Shown one piece after another: positions 1-8,276 of a DNA stretch of 45,094 bases. The position numbers and the translations under genes were made by a program. Numbering within the stretch: position 1 is the stretch's first letter; the number at the start of each line of letters is the position of its first letter. A model generated the notes under the pieces. That model was not told where the DNA came from, did no database searches, and saw only the letters and a program-made list of their open reading frames with translations. Origin of the DNA: Desulfuromonas sp. CSMB_57 (GTDB taxonomy: Bacteria; Desulfobacterota; Desulfuromonadia; Desulfuromonadales; Syntrophotaleaceae); contig NZ_JAFCIY020000020.1 of assembly GCF_020194955.2 (NCBI RefSeq), positions 1 to 45,094 of the forward strand, in the 5' to 3' direction.

Positions 1-20
1 GAGATTTCCGGCGTCATCAT

Positions 21-67
21 TGGTGGAGCTGAACGGGATCGAACCGTCGACCTACGCGTTGCGAACG
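21..67 (-). other. 3' fragment of tRNA-Ala(CGC), probable att site
   Basis: Read on the minus strand this is the 3' part of a tRNA: anticodon loop TTCGCAA (anticodon CGC, Ala), variable loop, the T arm around GGTTCGATCCC, an acceptor 3' strand and an encoded CCA. The 5' half is absent: beyond position 67 the sequence turns AT-rich and does not pair as a D arm or acceptor. A tRNA 3' half next to a tyrosine integrase is the usual product of site-specific integration, so I read it as attL or attR. The partner copy was not seen in this window. Confidence 0.75.
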
Positions 68-122
68 TAATTTTTCACAAAAAAGACATTTCCCTGAGCA
101 TCATGTGACATCACATAAGATA

Positions 123-151
123 TTGAAAACAAATGATATAAGTTGTATATT
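123..151 (+). promoter_or_regulatory. Predicted sigma70-type promoter of the integrase gene
   Basis: TTGAAA (123-128) and TATATT (146-151) are separated by 17 bases, a near-consensus arrangement in an AT-rich stretch. The first good start codon downstream is the integrase ATG at 230, giving a leader of about 70 bases. Predicted by eye only. Confidence 0.5.
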
Positions 152-229
152 GGTCTCCGGTGTTTCACGGAATTTACTTCTCCGTCACGATAAAAGTGGG
201 GAGAGGGTGGGGAGAGAAAAGGGGGCAGC

Positions 230-1513
230 ATGCCGGTTAAATGGAAGGCCTCAGCTTCGCCGGGCGTACGTTATTACGAACATCCTGAACGTAAACATGG
301 CATCAATCCAGATCGCTATTTTAGTATTCGTTACCAGCACAAGGGGAAACGGGTCGAGGAGGGGCTTGGTTGGGCCAGCGAAGGCTGGACCGACAAACTG
401 GCCAACGAAAAGCTCGTCGAACTCAAGCGCGCCGCCAGGCTGGGTGAAGGGGACCGATCTCTCCGTGAAAAACGGGAGAAACAACAGGCGCAAGAGCTTG
501 AGCGGCAGGAGCGTGAACGCCAGGATATTACGGTGGACCGGCTGATCGCGGAGTATGTCGAACGTTATGCCAAGCGCCACAAGGTAAGGTGGGAAGAAGA
601 CGAGCGGGCCTTGAAAAAGGACGTTTCCCCGGAGTGGGGGCAGCGCAAAGTCAAAGATATCCGCCGTGCTGATGTCGTTAGGCTGCTTGAGGGAATCGTG
701 GCTCGGGGCGCTCCCGTGCAGGCCTGCAATATCTTAGAAAAGTGCCGCAAGATGTTCAATCTCGCCATGACTTGGGGGCATATCGAATCCAATCCCTTTG
801 CGGGACAGCCACGCCCAGCCCCCCGTCCGGAACGTGACAGGGTTTTGTCCAATGCCGAGATAAAAACCCTATGGGAGGCTTTGGACAGTGAGAATATCGT
901 GATGTCAGCACCGTTGCGCCTTGCCTTTAAATTGATTTTGGTGACGGGGCAGCGGCCTGGAGAAGTGATCGGGATGCATCGGCGCGAAATCGATGGCCGC
1001 TGGTGGATCATACCCAAGGAACGTACCAAGACCAGAAGAAGTGCTCATCGGGTTTATTTGTCCGATCTGGCGATGGAACTGCTCGGGGAGGGTGAGGGAT
1101 ACCTTTTCCCTTCACCTGCCGGAGGGAAGCCGATTGCGGAAAACGCACTGGCGCTAAGCTTGAGACGCAATATCCTTGGGAAAAATGTCGTAAAGAAAAC
1201 TAAAGGGCTGGCAGGCCGTAAGCGCCATTATGCCGCCAGAAAAGCCGAAATGCCAGTCGTTATCAACCGGATCGGCGTTGACCATTTTGTCCCCCATGAT
1301 TTGAGGCGTACCTTTTTGACCGGCCTGGCGCGTCTACGTGTCGCGTTTGAGGTACGCGAGCGCATTGTAAATCACTCCTTGGGGAAATTGGAACGCACAT
1401 ACAACCAGCATGATTACGACCGGGAAAAAATGGCCGCTATGCAGCGCTGGTCCGAGGAGTTGCAGCGAATTTTGCAAGGGCAAGTTGCCAAGGTCATCAA
1501 TATTGAGGCGTGA
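230..1513 (+). CDS. int: Tyrosine recombinase / phage-type integrase
   Basis: The 427-residue protein would cut and rejoin DNA at the tRNA att site next to it. An N-terminal arm-binding region (about 1-95, with a very charged helix rich in RQE) is followed by a SAM-like core-binding domain (about 100-190). The catalytic domain comes last. The tyrosine-recombinase residues are visible: Arg in TGQRPGEV, the HDLRRTF box (H-x-x-R), a His in VNHSLG, and the nucleophile Tyr in ERTYNQHDY. The N-terminus fits the P4/DUF4102-like integrases that use tRNA genes. It reads away from the tRNA-Ala fragment about 160 bases upstream. Length and motifs look intact, so it may be functional. Confidence 0.93.
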   Translation: MPVKWKASASPGVRYYEHPERKHGINPDRYFSIRYQHKGKRVEEGLGWASEGWTDKLANEKLVELKRAARLGEGDRSLREKREKQQAQELERQERERQDITVDRLIAEYVERYAKRHKVRWEEDERALKKDVSPEWGQRKVKDIRRADVVRLLEGIVARGAPVQACNILEKCRKMFNLAMTWGHIESNPFAGQPRPAPRPERDRVLSNAEIKTLWEALDSENIVMSAPLRLAFKLILVTGQRPGEVIGMHRREIDGRWWIIPKERTKTRRSAHRVYLSDLAMELLGEGEGYLFPSPAGGKPIAENALALSLRRNILGKNVVKKTKGLAGRKRHYAARKAEMPVVINRIGVDHFVPHDLRRTFLTGLARLRVAFEVRERIVNHSLGKLERTYNQHDYDREKMAAMQRWSEELQRILQGQVAKVINIEA

Positions 1514-1679
1514 GTAGGCGTCAACTGTCTAGCAAAACCTTGGCGGTGATCAGTCAATGGCTGAAGAAGCCAGGCCTCGTATCTGCCAAAGAGCGGTGGG
1601 GGCCGACCCATTACACAGTTTGGGTCCCGGAACTCGAAGAGCCGCCCGGTGCGAACCCGCATACTGGGTGGTGTATGGG

Positions 1680-1702
1680 GCTGGGGGTTAGAGACCCCCA
1701 GC
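1680..1702. terminator. Perfect 9-bp hairpin after the integrase
   Basis: GCTGGGGGT (1680-1688) and ACCCCCAGC (1694-1702) form a perfect stem with loop TAGAG. It lies between the convergent integrase and YkvA-like genes. There is no T run on either side, so termination is only a guess; it could also be a recombination-directionality or att-related site. Confidence 0.35.
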
Positions 1703-1717
1703 TACCCGATTAGAAGG

Positions 1718-2062
1718 TCAGTTGCCAAACCATTCTTTTTGTTTTTTCTTGGCTTGAGCTTTTACTTCTTCGGTTATATAAATAGATACAGTTGCAATTG
1801 CCGCTGCAAGTACGCCAAGGTCATCACCGTAGCCAGCGACCGGAATGAAATCTGGTATCACATCGAATGGCAAAATGAAGTAGCCAAGTGCACTGTATAT
1901 GGTGGTTTTTGCCCATCTTGGTGTTTGAGGGTTTTGGGCTGCGTAGTAAAGCCAAAGAGCTTTTTCAATAACTTCTTCGCCAGCAGCCTTTGCATATTTT
2001 ACGATTTTGTCCCAGAAGCCGCTATCAGAAAACTCCTTTTCGTACCCTTCTGCAACAGACAT
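1718..2062 (-). CDS. YkvA-like (DUF1232) small membrane protein
   Basis: A 114-residue protein. The middle carries the DUF1232 signature: ALGYFILPFDVIPDFIPV followed by GYGDDLGVLAAAI, i.e. a hydrophobic helix, the P-D-x-I-P-D turn and a second hydrophobic helix. The ends are charged, with a Lys-rich tail (KAQAKKKQKE). The family is widespread and its biochemical role is not established; members sit at the inner membrane. The start is backed by AGGAG five bases before ATG. The 128 bases upstream contain an open minus-strand frame ending at 2066 but no convincing start for another gene. Confidence 0.85.
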   Translation of the reverse strand: MSVAEGYEKEFSDSGFWDKIVKYAKAAGEEVIEKALWLYYAAQNPQTPRWAKTTIYSALGYFILPFDVIPDFIPVAGYGDDLGVLAAAIATVSIYITEEVKAQAKKKQKEWFGN

Positions 2063-2190
2063 TACTTACTCCTTGGGTTGGGGGGTGGGATAAAGGCCAA
2101 GATCGGACAACAAATCACGGTGGACGTAGTTTTTTAGCCAAAGCCTTCCTTCGCTTTCCTTGAGCCAACTGGTTTTCGGATAAAAACGAG

Positions 2191-2715
2191 CTAGTGCCCC
2201 AGAACCTTCTTCATCTGGTCTCCGGGATAATGGTGCAGCCCCACCATCTCCGTGGCCGTGCGTTTGGTCTGCGCCATGATCTGCAGCATGACGGCACGGA
2301 TATGGGGGTGGATCTTCTGGAGCACCTTGTTGGAGATCCGGTAGATGCCCTTCATCTGTTTGACGATCAGCTCCGAGTCACAGTAGATGTCGACGTTGGC
2401 CTCCTTGAAGATGCCGGTTTTCTCCATGCTGGTCAGCAGGGAGTACATGGAGGCGGCTTCCGCCATGTTGTTGGTGGGGCGCAACTGCCCTTCCAACAGG
2501 CCGTTGACGCGAAACCGTCGGCTTTCCAGCAGAGGGAACAGCTCCTGCACCTTTTCGGCTATGGGGGCCCCATTGGGACCCCCGAGAATGTCCTGCTCCT
2601 TGTTGGTGATGTCAAACACCACGAAGGAGCCGTAGGCCTCCGCATGGGCTTGGCCGTTGTTGGTGCAGCCTCCGTCGACGAAGGCGATGTAGTGGCGGTA
2701 CTGGTTGGCGGCCAT
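2191..2715 (-). CDS. Ribonuclease HI-like protein
   Basis: A 174-residue RNase H-fold protein. The acidic catalytic set is in place: Asp in FVDGGCTNNG near the N-terminus, Glu in NNMAEAAS, Asp in YCDSELIVKQM, and a late Asp in YPGDQM. RNase HI enzymes cut RNA in RNA:DNA hybrids. The DGGCTNNG and YCDSEL boxes match the bacterial RNase HI-like branch rather than the classical E. coli enzyme. I chose the ATG at 2715 (AAAGGA upstream) over an extension to 2829, whose added N-terminus is non-homologous and would run into the spacer before the next gene. It lies 92 bases downstream of, and codirectional with, the 191-residue unknown, so the two may be cotranscribed. Confidence 0.8.
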   Translation of the reverse strand: MAANQYRHYIAFVDGGCTNNGQAHAEAYGSFVVFDITNKEQDILGGPNGAPIAEKVQELFPLLESRRFRVNGLLEGQLRPTNNMAEAASMYSLLTSMEKTGIFKEANVDIYCDSELIVKQMKGIYRISNKVLQKIHPHIRAVMLQIMAQTKRTATEMVGLHHYPGDQMKKVLGH

Positions 2716-2807
2716 AGGAGGTCCTTTGTCCCGTCTGCTAAATGCAAGCAAAGAGGAAGTTCCAGAGTCCGGCTTCACTGAAGCCGCCCCCATATTAAAT
2801 GACGTGG

Positions 2808-3383
2808 TCAATCCTTCACACCACTCCAACCCACAGCACCGGTCACCATAATACCGCCATCGCCAGGTTCAATCTTCTTCAGATGCAATACCCTGACGGC
2901 CAGATCAAGCTCCTGGCTCACACCGTCAAGAGAAAAGGCCATGCTCCCATCACCATCTCCGAGGGAGGCCAGCTTGGTATCGAAGAAGTCCTTGCCGGTC
3001 AAAGTCTTAACCACAGTCATGACCAAGGCGGCCAGCATGCCGCGCAGACCCGCCTTTTGGATCGCACAGCTCTTTTCCAGAATCTCGAAACGGATGACAT
3101 GGGTATTCGTGTGCCAGATGATTTCCGAGGGAAGCACCCTGATGGAGACGGTCGCCGCAATGCCCCTGTGGGCGATGCTTCCTTCAAGGGTAAAAAATTC
3201 TCTTCCAGAAACCAGTATCATCTCTCTGAATTCAACACCGGCAGAAGCGCTGATTTTGTCCAGGTTCCTTTTCAGAACCTCATTGACGAGCGCGTCGGGC
3301 AACTGAAACTGTCGATCCTTAAAAAGAACCTCCTTGATCACCTTGCCCTTGTCGCGGATCTTCTCCGCCAGGTCGGTAAACAT
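2808..3383 (-). CDS. Protein of unknown function (191 aa)
   Basis: I do not recognise this protein. The start at 3383 is chosen because GGAGG lies five bases upstream; two in-frame ATGs (3395, 3410) have no such site. The N-terminal half alternates charged and hydrophobic residues as in a lipid- or ligand-binding beta sheet (DRQFQLPDALVNEVLKRNL, then several short beta-like runs). A moderately hydrophobic helix (RGMLAALVMTVVKTLTG) falls near residue 125. The C-terminus is Gly-rich and ends in AVGWSGVKD. No signal peptide, Cys pair or metal motif is visible. Its neighbour downstream is the RNase HI-like gene. The base composition is lower in GC than the core genes, in keeping with an accessory segment. 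Confidence 0.6.
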   Translation of the reverse strand: MFTDLAEKIRDKGKVIKEVLFKDRQFQLPDALVNEVLKRNLDKISASAGVEFREMILVSGREFFTLEGSIAHRGIAATVSIRVLPSEIIWHTNTHVIRFEILEKSCAIQKAGLRGMLAALVMTVVKTLTGKDFFDTKLASLGDGDGSMAFSLDGVSQELDLAVRVLHLKKIEPGDGGIMVTGAVGWSGVKD

Positions 3384-4293
3384 CCTAACCTCCATGGTTA
3401 CGGTTGGCATTTATGCCGGCCGGCGAAGCGTTCTCAGGTCAACCGCGTTCGGGTGTGCCCTGTTACCGCATTGACACGGTCGGCCTGGATATCGAAGTGA
3501 ACCGCTGCGTTGGGCGGTGTCAAAAGCAGTTCGAAAAGAAAATTGCCCCAGAATTGGCCCAAAAGAACATCGACTAACAAGCTTTCATAAATATCGACAA
3601 AGTGGTAGAAGTTGTCAAGATTTCTAATGTTTGCCCGAACAGGCATTATTAGAGGGCATCACCATCCTGGTAGATGGGGTGCATTGCGAAAAAACTGAGG
3701 AGGGAAAGCCTGCTGACTTCAGTGAAACATGCAACCAAACGTATTCTATAATCCTATGGTACGTTTCGATGCATCCTCCTTCGCTGCCACCTCTACGGTG
3801 GTACCGGATTCGCAAAAACATCACCCCACATCCTTCTTCACGGCTGGCGCGCCTCCTCCTTTAGAGCAGCCACAACCGAACCGTCGCTGGAACGACCGAC
3901 CACCCGGTCATCCCCGACGCTCACCCCCTGGTGCAGACTGATCCCGTTCGGCAGAAGAGCACCTGGCTCACCCGCGGGAAGACGTTCCTCGGGATGCCAA
4001 GTGGCAGAGGTTTTCAAGCCACGTCGACGTTGCCAGCCACAAAAAGGCCCTGAAATAACAATAAAAATGCAAAGGTTTACAAAAAGTCGACATGACAGGA
4101 GATTGAATTTTTGGCAATACTGCTCCGAAGATCTAGAAGTGCGCATTCCAAACTTGGGGCATTGCCGACTTTCGGCCCACTTTAGGGTTCGCAATGCTCT
4201 ATTCACAGCCCAGAGGTATGGCGAGCCGCGGCCACCTGCTGACATGCAATGCGGAGATGTGACCACCCATTTAATTTGAAGAGGAGGCAAGGT
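3384..4293. other. Long gene-poor stretch
   Basis: About 910 bases with only short unconvincing frames (70-92 residues, low-complexity translations, no domain). It holds the upstream region of the autotransporter gene, whose Shine-Dalgarno (GAGGAGG, 4281-4287) is clear, but I could not place a confident promoter or riboswitch. The composition is mixed, and the stretch may be an eroded gene. Confidence 0.5.
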
Positions 4294-6423
4294 ATGGTGA
4301 GATGGAGACAGGCGATTAAGCGGCTTCCAGCCCTGGGGCTGTTGGTCGTGGTCTTGGGCGGGTTCAGCCAGGCCCAGGCGGGCGAGTTTACGGTGATCCC
4401 CACCTTTGGGGGCAATTACAGCAATGCCTATGACCTGTCCAGAGACGGAAGCACGGTGGTGGGCTATGCCGATGATGAAAATGGTTACCACCGGGCCTTC
4501 CTGCTTCAGGGCGGGCAGATGACCGACTTGGGCACCCTGGGGGGCAACTACAGCTATGCCCAATTCGTCTCTGCTGATGGAGCGGTGGTCGTCGGCCACG
4601 CCTATACGGGAAACGGGTATTACCATGCTTTCCGCTGGTCCGACGGGGTCATGACCGACTTGGGCACCTTGGGGGGTACCTACAGCTATGCCAACGATAT
4701 CTCGGATGATGGCAATGTGGTGGTCGGCTACTCCACCCTGTCGGGCAACAACTATCATCGCGCCTTTCGCTGGGCCAACGGCGCCATGAGCGATCTGGGA
4801 ACCTTGGGCAGCACTTGGAGCTATGCCACGGCCGTATCCGCCGACGGGGCCGTGGTTGTGGGTCATTCCGCCCTGAGCAACGGTGATAACCGTGCCTTCC
4901 GCTGGGTGGATGGCGTCATGTCGGATCTGGGCACCCTTGGCGGCAACTACAGTTACGCCTACGATGTTTCTGCCGATGGCCAGGTTGTTGTCGGGTATTC
5001 CTATAATCCAGGCAACAATTATCACCACGCTTTCCGCTGGGCCGACGGGGTAATGTCGAGTTTGGGCACCCTCGGTGGCAACTACAGTTATGCCCAATTC
5101 GTCTCCGCGGACGGGGCGGTGGTTGTGGGTCATGCTGATACAGGAAGCGGAAATTATCATGCGTTCCGTTGGAGCAACGGTGTCATGGCCGACCTGGGCA
5201 CTCTGGGAGGCAATTACAGCTATGCCCAGGGTATGTCTTCCGATGGCTCTGTTATCGTGGGCAATGCTTCGACGGAATCCAGTTCCACGGCTTTTCGCTG
5301 GCATGCCAGCACCGGTATGCTGTCGGTGGCCGACTGGCTGGCAGAATACGGCGTCTCGGTGGAAGGTTTGGAACTGAGTAGTGCCAAGGCAGTATCCGAT
5401 GACGGAAAAGTGATCATCGGCCACGCCCATGACGCCAATGGGTACTGCCGGGAATGGCTGGCCCGCGCCGGCGCCCTCATCGACCCCGTCCAGTGGATGC
5501 AATCCGTCTCGGGTTCCCGCCAGATCTTCCACACCGGGACACAGTTGGCCAACCTGGCCCTGCACGGCAGCCACCATCGGCCGCTGATGACCTACGACCT
5601 CATCGGTCCCGGACCCGGCTTCTGGGTCACCGGCGATCTGGGTGGCTATGGCGACGGCCGCAACACCACCGCCGGCAGCGCCGAAATCGGCCTGTACAAC
5701 GATTATGCCGCCAATCGGGTTCGCGCCGGCCTCGGTCTGGGCTATGCCGGCCAGCGTCAGGATCTGCCCTTCTCCGGCTCCGCCGACCTGGATGGCGGCT
5801 ACGTAATCGGAGAAGTCAACTGGCAGGCCCTGTCCGCCACCAAACTCATCCTTTCGGCCACCGGCTTCTACGGCCTGTGGGACGCCGAGGTCAAACGCGG
5901 CTACCTGAACGGGTCGGAGGTGGAGCGCTCCCGGGGCGATACCGACGTGCAGAGCTTCGCCTTGCGTCTGAAGGCGGACTGGCTGGACGCAGCCTGCATC
6001 GGCAACCTGCACCTCAATCCCTATCTGGGCCTGACCCTGTCCCACACCCGGGTGGACGGCTACTCGGAACAGGGCGGCGGTGTGCCGGCCAGTTTCGACA
6101 CTCAGAAGCACGACGCTCTGGAAATGCGTCTCGGCATGGCCGGAGTGCAATCTCTGACGGATTCCCTGCGGCTGCGCCTGACTTTGGAAGGCGTACACCG
6201 TTTCGATGGCCGTGGTCCCTCCCTGTCCGGTCGCGAGATCGGGGGTTTCGGCTTCGCCTTCGATCTGCCGGGGGACAAGATTGACCGCACCTGGGTGCGA
6301 GGCAGCGGGGAACTGGAATACCGCATCGACCAGGCCTCCATGGTCGGTCTGTCTTTGAGCGGCGCCAGCCAGGGCCAGGACCCGGACATCTCCGGCGCCA
6401 TCACTTATCGCCGCAGCCTGTAA
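4294..6423 (+). CDS. HAF-repeat autotransporter (outer-membrane beta-barrel protein)
   Basis: A 709-residue secreted protein. Residues 1-26 are a signal peptide: positive start (MVRWRQAIKR), hydrophobic core (LGLLVVVLGG) and an AQA-type cleavage site. Residues about 30-350 are seven to eight repeats of roughly 44 residues with the HAF signature: HAFRW, DLGTLGGNYSYA and SADGxVVVG. From about residue 430 to the end is an autotransporter beta-domain: alternating strands, GLGLGYAG, and repeated aromatic/polar alternation. In the family the barrel inserts in the outer membrane and exports the repeat passenger; the passenger's target is unknown. The chain ends ITYRRSL, without the usual terminal Phe/Trp. 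The ATG at 4294 is preferred over 4249 because of the GAGGAGG and the signal peptide. Confidence 0.88.
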   Translation: MVRWRQAIKRLPALGLLVVVLGGFSQAQAGEFTVIPTFGGNYSNAYDLSRDGSTVVGYADDENGYHRAFLLQGGQMTDLGTLGGNYSYAQFVSADGAVVVGHAYTGNGYYHAFRWSDGVMTDLGTLGGTYSYANDISDDGNVVVGYSTLSGNNYHRAFRWANGAMSDLGTLGSTWSYATAVSADGAVVVGHSALSNGDNRAFRWVDGVMSDLGTLGGNYSYAYDVSADGQVVVGYSYNPGNNYHHAFRWADGVMSSLGTLGGNYSYAQFVSADGAVVVGHADTGSGNYHAFRWSNGVMADLGTLGGNYSYAQGMSSDGSVIVGNASTESSSTAFRWHASTGMLSVADWLAEYGVSVEGLELSSAKAVSDDGKVIIGHAHDANGYCREWLARAGALIDPVQWMQSVSGSRQIFHTGTQLANLALHGSHHRPLMTYDLIGPGPGFWVTGDLGGYGDGRNTTAGSAEIGLYNDYAANRVRAGLGLGYAGQRQDLPFSGSADLDGGYVIGEVNWQALSATKLILSATGFYGLWDAEVKRGYLNGSEVERSRGDTDVQSFALRLKADWLDAACIGNLHLNPYLGLTLSHTRVDGYSEQGGGVPASFDTQKHDALEMRLGMAGVQSLTDSLRLRLTLEGVHRFDGRGPSLSGREIGGFGFAFDLPGDKIDRTWVRGSGELEYRIDQASMVGLSLSGASQGQDPDISGAITYRRSL
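4390..5330 (+). repeat. Tandem in-gene repeats of about 130-138 bp
   Basis: The passenger-coding part consists of consecutive units sharing segments such as GACTTGGGCACC, GGCAACTACAGCTATGCC and GGGGCGGTGGTCGTCGG. Units starting near 4510 and 5065 share long near-identical runs (both encode NYSYAQFVSADGAVVVGHA), which suggests unit duplication or conversion after the first divergence. Copy number could vary between strains. Confidence 0.8.
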
Positions 6424-6481
6424 TCGACATTCATAGGCGCGATGGACAAAGCATCAACAGGCCGTCGACCATTCGACATGA

Positions 6482-6524
6482 AAGGGGGGAGGTGAACTAC
6501 CCGAGTTCGCCTTCCCTCTTTTTT
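6482..6524 (+). terminator. Rho-independent terminator of the autotransporter gene
   Basis: A G-rich arm (AAGGGGGGAGGTGAAC) pairs with GTTCGCCTTCCCTC around a short loop and is followed by TTTTTT. It lies 59 bases after the stop codon. Confidence 0.7.
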
Positions 6525-6624
6525 GAACCCAGAACGAAGGGCTCAACCAATCGTAGCCGTTGCCAGCCGCAATGCCCGATATCAGGGTTCCATGCTGCCA
6601 ACATGTTCGCCGCCTGGGAAGAAG

Positions 6625-7191
6625 TCAGTTAGCACCCCCAGCTATCGGGATCAGGATCTCATTGCGCCGCAAAAACCATGGAGTATAAGGAGGGTTATAC
6701 CGGGCCCAGATCGGTTCACCGGTGACGTTGAAGCGGTTATCTCTAATCCATTTTTCCAACTTTTCTTTGTGGAGCTGATAGTTCTCCTCTCTCCAGACAC
6801 AGGAATAACGAACTACGGCTACCCGGCGAGCAGGGACCTGGCGCAACGTGATATTGGAATCCTCGGGAATTGGCAGAGTTTCCATGGTGTATGAGGCCGG
6901 CATCATAAAACTGACGGCCCACTTTCCCTGCATCCTCTGCTGACCGACCGGAGCGGTCATGGCAATCTTCTCTCCCTTCTGTTCCTGCGAAACAGGAGCC
7001 GTCATAGCTATCTTTTTGCGTGATTTGTTGCCACCGGAGATGTAACGAAACAGGGGCCTGAAGGCCTTGTTCCCCGCATCTTTCAGGTCTCCCTCAACTA
7101 GGATTTCAGCCAGGATCTGGGGCGGGTATTCACGCAATTCGAAGATATCGTCCGTTTTCAAAACAGTGTAGGGGGCTTCTTCGGTTGCCAT
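6625..7191 (-). CDS. SOUL-family heme-binding-like protein
   Basis: A 188-residue protein of the SOUL/HBP fold. Family marks include YEVLELREYPPQ-like text near the start (FELREYPPQILAE), the FRPLFRYISGGN box, two copies of KIAMTAPV, SFMMPASYTMETLP and the VPARRVAVVRYSG-like strand. Members bind heme or other tetrapyrroles; the physiological role in bacteria is unclear. The frame stays open upstream of the ATG to 7275. Codons 7237-7192 there encode a hydrophobic run LITILGLLFLTGAATA, just like a signal peptide, but without ATG, GTG or TTG; the only conventional candidate is CTG at 7239, with GGAAG upstream. The ATG at 7191 also has AGGAG 11 bases away. The protein is therefore either periplasmic from a rare start or a cytosolic form whose signal peptide lost its start. 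Confidence 0.85.
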   Translation of the reverse strand: MATEEAPYTVLKTDDIFELREYPPQILAEILVEGDLKDAGNKAFRPLFRYISGGNKSRKKIAMTAPVSQEQKGEKIAMTAPVGQQRMQGKWAVSFMMPASYTMETLPIPEDSNITLRQVPARRVAVVRYSCVWREENYQLHKEKLEKWIRDNRFNVTGEPIWARYNPPYTPWFLRRNEILIPIAGGAN

Positions 7192-7534
7192 GGCCGTGGC
7201 CGCTCCTGTGAGAAAGAGTAATCCTAGGATAGTGATCAGTCTGATCTTCCAAACCCACCACCCGTTCTGAAGCTACCCCGTCCACCGATTATCCTCCAAG
7301 TCCACCCACCTGTTATTACCGAAAGCCATCCGCCCTTTCTGACCATGGAAACAGTCTGATAAATCCTTGATAATCCAGAACTAAATTTAGAACATAACAC
7401 AAGAAACCCCAATCATTGAAAACCTGGTTGCGCTGTTCGACGTTCTGAAAATGGTGAGTTGTAGGACAACCTTTTTCGACAGCCTAAACGTGCTAGGAAG
7501 TCGGGAGGAGCAATCGGGCACTCTCCTTGAGTTA
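7192..7534. other. Spacer between the SOUL gene and kdpE
   Basis: The first 50 bases carry the in-frame signal-peptide-like extension of the SOUL gene. The remainder shows no credible frame, promoter or strong terminator; the kdp operon ends here without an obvious hairpin plus T run. Confidence 0.5.
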
Positions 7535-8245
7535 TCAGTCCCCGTCATTCCCGGATTTGAACCGATAACCGATACCCGGTTCATTAATGAAAAATCGGGG
7601 TCGGGCCGGATCGGCTTCGAGCTTTTTCCGCAATTGCGCCATGTAGACCCGCAGATACTGAACTTGGTTGGCCTGTCTGGGTCCCCAAACTTCGCGCAGC
7701 AATTGATTGTGGGTAACAACCCGGTCGGCATAGCGGATCAGGGTGGTCAGGAGCCGGTATTCGATAGGTGTGAAATGAACCTCTTCCCCACCGAGGATGA
7801 CCTGCCGCCTGGTAAAATCGACCTGCAATTCCCCAGCCTGAAAAACCGGCTCTTCCTTGCCGCTTTCCTGACTGGCTATATGGCGCAGCGACACCCGGAT
7901 GCGAGCCATCAGTTCGTCGACCCCGAAGGGCTTGGTCAGGTAATCGTCAGCCCCCTCGTCAAGTGCCCGGACTTTGTCGCGCTCCAGTTCTCGGGCGGAA
8001 ATGACGATGATCGGGGCGTTGGTCCACTCCCGCAGTTTCCTGGTTACTTCCAGCCCGTCAATATCCGGCAACCCAAGATCCAGCACAATGACTGCCGGAT
8101 TGCGCCCCGCGGCCAGAATCAGTCCCTCCTCGCCGGTTTCCGCCTCGATCAGTCGATATCCCCGGCTCTGCAGCGTCACCCGCAAAAACCGCCGCATCTG
8201 CGGCTCATCCTCGATGAGTAAAATCAGTTCTTTCTCTGCATTCAT
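7535..8245 (-). CDS. kdpE: KdpE, response regulator of the Kdp potassium system
   Basis: A 236-residue OmpR-type regulator that is phosphorylated by KdpD and activates the kdp operon when potassium or turgor falls. The receiver domain (about 8-120) has the acidic pair in LIEDEP, the phosphoacceptor Asp in VIVLDLGLPD, the Thr/Ser in IIVISA and the Lys in LTKPFG. The winged-helix domain (about 135-232) ends in the GIGYRFK hairpin typical of OmpR-like DNA binders. The start at 8245 has GGGAGAG eight bases upstream and lies 31 bases beyond the kdpD stop; the longer frame would overlap kdpD. Confidence 0.93.
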   Translation of the reverse strand: MNAEKELILLIEDEPQMRRFLRVTLQSRGYRLIEAETGEEGLILAAGRNPAVIVLDLGLPDIDGLEVTRKLREWTNAPIIVISARELERDKVRALDEGADDYLTKPFGVDELMARIRVSLRHIASQESGKEEPVFQAGELQVDFTRRQVILGGEEVHFTPIEYRLLTTLIRYADRVVTHNQLLREVWGPRQANQVQYLRVYMAQLRKKLEADPARPRFFINEPGIGYRFKSGNDGD

Positions 8246-8276
8246 CCATGACTCTCCCATCGGTTCGGCTGCATAC

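Noticed and set aside
1510-1713. 67-codon frame starting at a GTG that overlaps the integrase stop
   Set aside because: No ribosome site, and its end includes the 9-bp hairpin; the translation is of low complexity near the end. The GTGA overlap and a slightly helix-turn-helix-like start keep it only as a weak possibility.
2066-2190. Open minus frame ahead of the YkvA-like gene (text such as LWLKNYVHRDLLSDLGLY)
   Set aside because: Protein-like text, but it has no ATG/GTG start and its upstream part overlaps the RNase HI-like gene.
3900-4290. Possible riboswitch (c-di-GMP type) before the autotransporter
   Set aside because: I looked for conserved GEMM-like stems on both strands and found only scattered short matches such as GTTGCCAGCC, not the full pattern.
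3838-6198. 786-codon minus-strand frame opposite the autotransporter
   Set aside because: It is the mirror of the HAF repeats (repetitive GVADDH-type text) and has no ribosome site; the plus-strand gene has a signal peptide and a barrel domain.
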